This document shows positions 61,321-64,000 of a DNA stretch of 64,000 nt, piece by piece. This stretch comes from Macrocybe gigantea (lineage: Eukaryota; Basidiomycota; Agaricomycetes; Agaricales; Callistosporiaceae). The notes beneath the pieces are model-generated. The model was given only the letters and a program-made list of their open reading frames with translations. It did not search any database and had not been told where the DNA came from. Position 1 is the first letter of the stretch, and each line of letters starts with the position of its first letter. The stretch spans positions 1,116,001-1,180,000 of the forward strand of contig SJRY01000050.1 of assembly GCA_011319805.1 (NCBI GenBank), given 5' to 3'. The translations under genes were made by a program, and so were the position numbers.

Positions 61321-63225
61321 ATGGCTCCCATCAAAGCACCCCGCGCTCAACTTCCAAAACATTCCCGCCTGCTCCTCTTCAAGTCCTACCACCTCGCCGT
61401 CCCGCCGAAGCTCGTCCCTGTTCTTGGACCTCGCCGTAGTGGCAATGGCAATGGCAATCGGTATCAAGCCCGTGACGAAGACGAGGACAGTTTGTTCGGC
61501 TCACCCGTTCTTGGATGGCAGCAGCAGTCTCCACCGCAATATCGACCCGCCCGGCTTTACCTCCCCGCCCGCGTCGTGGGCCGGAGGCGTGTCATGTGCA
61601 GAGCCAAGTCGGTTTACGCCCCCGTCTCCAGGGCGGGGACTTGGTCGAACGCTGTGGTGGACCCCGCCTTGTTCAGCTACCAGCCAACTGCGAGCGATAT
61701 GGTCGCTGCCAGCGCCTTCTTGGACGACCTCGCGCAGTACCTTGTTCCGATGCGAACGCCAGAACAATTTTTTCACGCCACTGTCGATATGGGCGATGAT
61801 GTTGTGCCTATGGATGAAGATACCTTTTCTTCGGATGCCGAGTCCTTTGACATGGCCGTGTCTGACGAGGACGTCGAGATGGAGGACAATGCCCTCCAGT
61901 ACGGAGGTCCGTCATCGCTTTTAGCCTACTATGCTTTGGGCGAGGCCTCATTTTCGCTAGCACCTTTTGTCTACACTGAAGAAAATATGAAAATGTTCCC
62001 TGCTCATGCCGGCCTGGACGTCGATTCAAGCTTCGATTCTGGATGTTTCTTATTGGCCTCTTCTGAACCCAAGGTCGACATTTTTGACTCTGCTGCTCTT
62101 GGCGTTGTCGAAATGGCTCAGGAGCGACTAGAGGACGACATGGAACTGGTCCACTCGCCAGTGCTTGATGAAATCTCGGCTTCCGACGTCGACTTTCTGT
62201 CTTCTCTGCTCAGCAGTCTTTCCGTGTCTGAAAAGGACTCGACGCTTTGCCCTTCGGTCTTTGCTGACTTTGGCCCGAGCTCTGGTGATCTGGAAGATAT
62301 CGGTGACGACGACGAAGTTGATTCCCGCTTTTTGGTGGATGATGGTTTTGAAGAGTGTCAAGATAACCACGACTCTGAGGAAGAGTATGAAGATAATGAC
62401 ATTGACGGCGAAGAGTATTATGAAGAGGATGAAGAATATCGTGAAGACGGAGAATATGAAGATGCAGAATATTACGAAGGGGAAGAAGATCAGGAGGACG
62501 AAGAATACCATGAAGAAGACCGATTCCAAGAACAGGAAGACGAAGTGGATCTCATTGACTTTGAATCTGAGGTGCTCTTGCCTGTTCTCCCTGCTTCGGA
62601 TGACACCAGTCCCATGGTCGCCGCCAAGCCCGAGGTCCTGTCTGGCAATGTTTCCGATGTCTTCGCTGTTCCTCTGTCAGTACCCGAGCTAGGCGAGGCG
62701 AGCGTCGCACCTGCAGTGCTCGCACCCGAACCAGTTCTTGTGCATCATTCTCCGGAGGAGCCCATCAAGAAGACGACAGACATGTCTGTGAAGCCTACAG
62801 AACCTGCCCCGTTCCGTGCACACCATTACAGGATCATGACACAGGGCTCCTACCATCCCAAGTACTCTCGCTCAGACTTCATCGAACGGCCATCAGCCAG
62901 TCACCTCGTTATCAGACCATGGAAACCTGGCATGGGCAAAGAGCTGTTCTGGGATCTCTATGTCACGCCCGAAAAGGCTGTCGCTATGCTCGAAGAGTAC
63001 TCCGCTCCGGCTGTCTATCCTGCCAAACGCGATCCTCCACACACAGCCAGCTATAGTCCGCATAACCGTCCTGTTTGTTTACCTGCGCCGCGCACTACCG
63101 CGCTTCCTGCTGTTTCCGCAGTTACTGTCTATTCTAAAGTGTCGGAAGCGAAACTTGAGCCGCCGAAGAAATCGTTTTTCCAGAAGGTGAAGGAGTGGTT
63201 TATGCCTAGCAGCTGGTGGGTTTGA
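61321..63225 (+). CDS. Hypothetical protein with long acidic tract
   Basis: Intronless frame of 634 codons from ATG 61321. The N-terminal 100 residues are basic and Pro-rich; their frame is uncertain because the two other frames are also open and fungal-like here. From about residue 115 the protein is clearly coding (DMVAASAFLDDLAQYLVPMR), then acidic Ser-rich segments. A very acidic Glu/Asp/Tyr-rich tract follows at about residues 345-415 (EEYEDNDIDGEEYYEEDEEY). The C-terminal end is ordered-looking: RAHHYRIMTQGSYHPKYSRS, HLVIRPWKPGMGKELFWDLY, then Pro-rich DNA and a basic-aromatic end FFQKVKEWFMPSSWW. I recognise no family. Acidic disorder plus a conserved-looking tail suggest a regulatory or chaperone-like role, but that is speculation. 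Confidence 0.6.
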   Translation: MAPIKAPRAQLPKHSRLLLFKSYHLAVPPKLVPVLGPRRSGNGNGNRYQARDEDEDSLFGSPVLGWQQQSPPQYRPARLYLPARVVGRRRVMCRAKSVYAPVSRAGTWSNAVVDPALFSYQPTASDMVAASAFLDDLAQYLVPMRTPEQFFHATVDMGDDVVPMDEDTFSSDAESFDMAVSDEDVEMEDNALQYGGPSSLLAYYALGEASFSLAPFVYTEENMKMFPAHAGLDVDSSFDSGCFLLASSEPKVDIFDSAALGVVEMAQERLEDDMELVHSPVLDEISASDVDFLSSLLSSLSVSEKDSTLCPSVFADFGPSSGDLEDIGDDDEVDSRFLVDDGFEECQDNHDSEEEYEDNDIDGEEYYEEDEEYREDGEYEDAEYYEGEEDQEDEEYHEEDRFQEQEDEVDLIDFESEVLLPVLPASDDTSPMVAAKPEVLSGNVSDVFAVPLSVPELGEASVAPAVLAPEPVLVHHSPEEPIKKTTDMSVKPTEPAPFRAHHYRIMTQGSYHPKYSRSDFIERPSASHLVIRPWKPGMGKELFWDLYVTPEKAVAMLEEYSAPAVYPAKRDPPHTASYSPHNRPVCLPAPRTTALPAVSAVTVYSKVSEAKLEPPKKSFFQKVKEWFMPSSWWV

Positions 63226-64000
63226 TTTTTTGCGTACTTCATGATAACACGACGTGAGTCGGTATGTGTTCCTCCTTTTATTGCGCGCTGACATGACTTG
63301 TCCAGATTAATTTTTCCCGCCTTGATTTTTCCGAGTTCTTTTTTTCACTCAGGTTCGAAACCGCCTCGACATTCCCTACATCGCCCTTTTTCACATCTCG
63401 GTCTCTCCTCCTAGCACGACTATACCCACAACTGATACCCCAAACGTATATCCGATCTCATGGTGGGTTGGTGGAGCCCCTCGTTGTGTTTCGTTCAGCC
63501 TATCCCTATACCTTGTCCCAGGCGCCCTCCCCTCGGACTCGCCTTGGACTATCTTTTCTTTCATTCCCAAGCCCCTTCGCTTTTTATATCTCGGGTTTGG
63601 GAAGCCCCTCGTTGTTTCGCCCATCTCCAAGCCCCTTCCCCCTTTTGCCTCTAGCTTAGAGCGCTCTTCATTTTAGCACTTTTTATACCTATCGTTTAGC
63701 ATACGCATCGTGACTTCGGTTTGGAGACCATTTTTTCCCTGCCGTTCCCTGCATACTCCCCCACCCCGAGTCCTTTCCGTCGTCATCGTGGATTTGTATA
63801 CCCTCCATCTTTACAATATCTTTTCTTTAATCCTTTCCGATTTTTCTTATCATTATCTCCTTCCATTTTTTCATCAATCTTTTGTAAATCTTGCGCTTTT
63901 CGTTTACTCTCCCTCATCAGCTTCGAGGGCCTTGTCCTCTTCGTCTGCTGAGGATTTCTCCATCGACATGCTCCCTGCTCACCCTTGAACATCCTCCCTC
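63226..64000. other. Pyrimidine-rich DNA without recognised gene
   Basis: From about 63300 the plus strand is strongly C/T-rich to 63950, with phrases such as AAGCCCCTTC recurring at 63568, 63604-like positions and 63629. Short frames are open but show no features. It may be the CT-rich promoter of a gene beyond the right edge or a long 3' untranslated region. Confidence 0.4.

Overview
The window looks like nuclear DNA of a mushroom-forming basidiomycete (Agaricomycetes). The evidence is GC-rich genes broken by many introns of about 50-60 nt, tRNA genes with short introns, and fungal families such as copper-fist regulators, a DUF6533 membrane protein, uricase, a thaumatin-like protein and an I66-type protease inhibitor. 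No virus, transposon, CRISPR array or plasmid gene was recognised. All exon structures were read by eye from reading frame, splice signals and comparison of paralogues.

Left part (1-23.7 kb). Every gene recognised here lies on the minus strand, and most are housekeeping: a caspase-like fragment, a copper-fist regulator, alanine aminotransferase, the U3 snoRNP protein Rrp9, a small secreted protein, a coiled-coil protein, zuotin, two tandem tRNA-Asn genes, a DUF6533 protein, a calmodulin-dependent kinase and a small membrane protein. This part holds nine A or T runs of 14-20 bases; none that long occurs further right.

Right part (23.9-60.1 kb). Strands are mixed and the content is accessory. 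The main feature is a gene pair present three times, at 23.9-31.7, 41.6-47.7 and 54.0-60.1 kb. One partner is a roughly 970-residue protein with a Gly-rich front half, a long predicted helical middle and a conserved C-terminal domain. The other is a roughly 550-600-residue protein that resembles the P-47/OrfX (TULIP-fold) group known from clostridial gene clusters. In each copy the partners are divergently oriented. A thaumatin-like gene sits inside the first pair. Between pairs lie a secreted amidase, a membrane-anchored aspartic protease, uricase, a URC4-like uracil-catabolism gene, an orphan secreted protein, an I66-like protease inhibitor and a sugar-transporter-like MFS gene. My interpretation is a defence or antagonism island with a nitrogen-catabolism segment. 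A toxin-like role for the pair is inference only.

Right end (60.1-64 kb). A protein with a very acidic tract is followed by pyrimidine-rich DNA without a recognisable gene.

At least eight genes carry frame breaks, mostly single-base and mostly inside or beside short homopolymers, and this includes essential housekeeping genes. Base-calling error in the assembly explains this better than gene death, so apparent pseudogenes here should be treated with caution.
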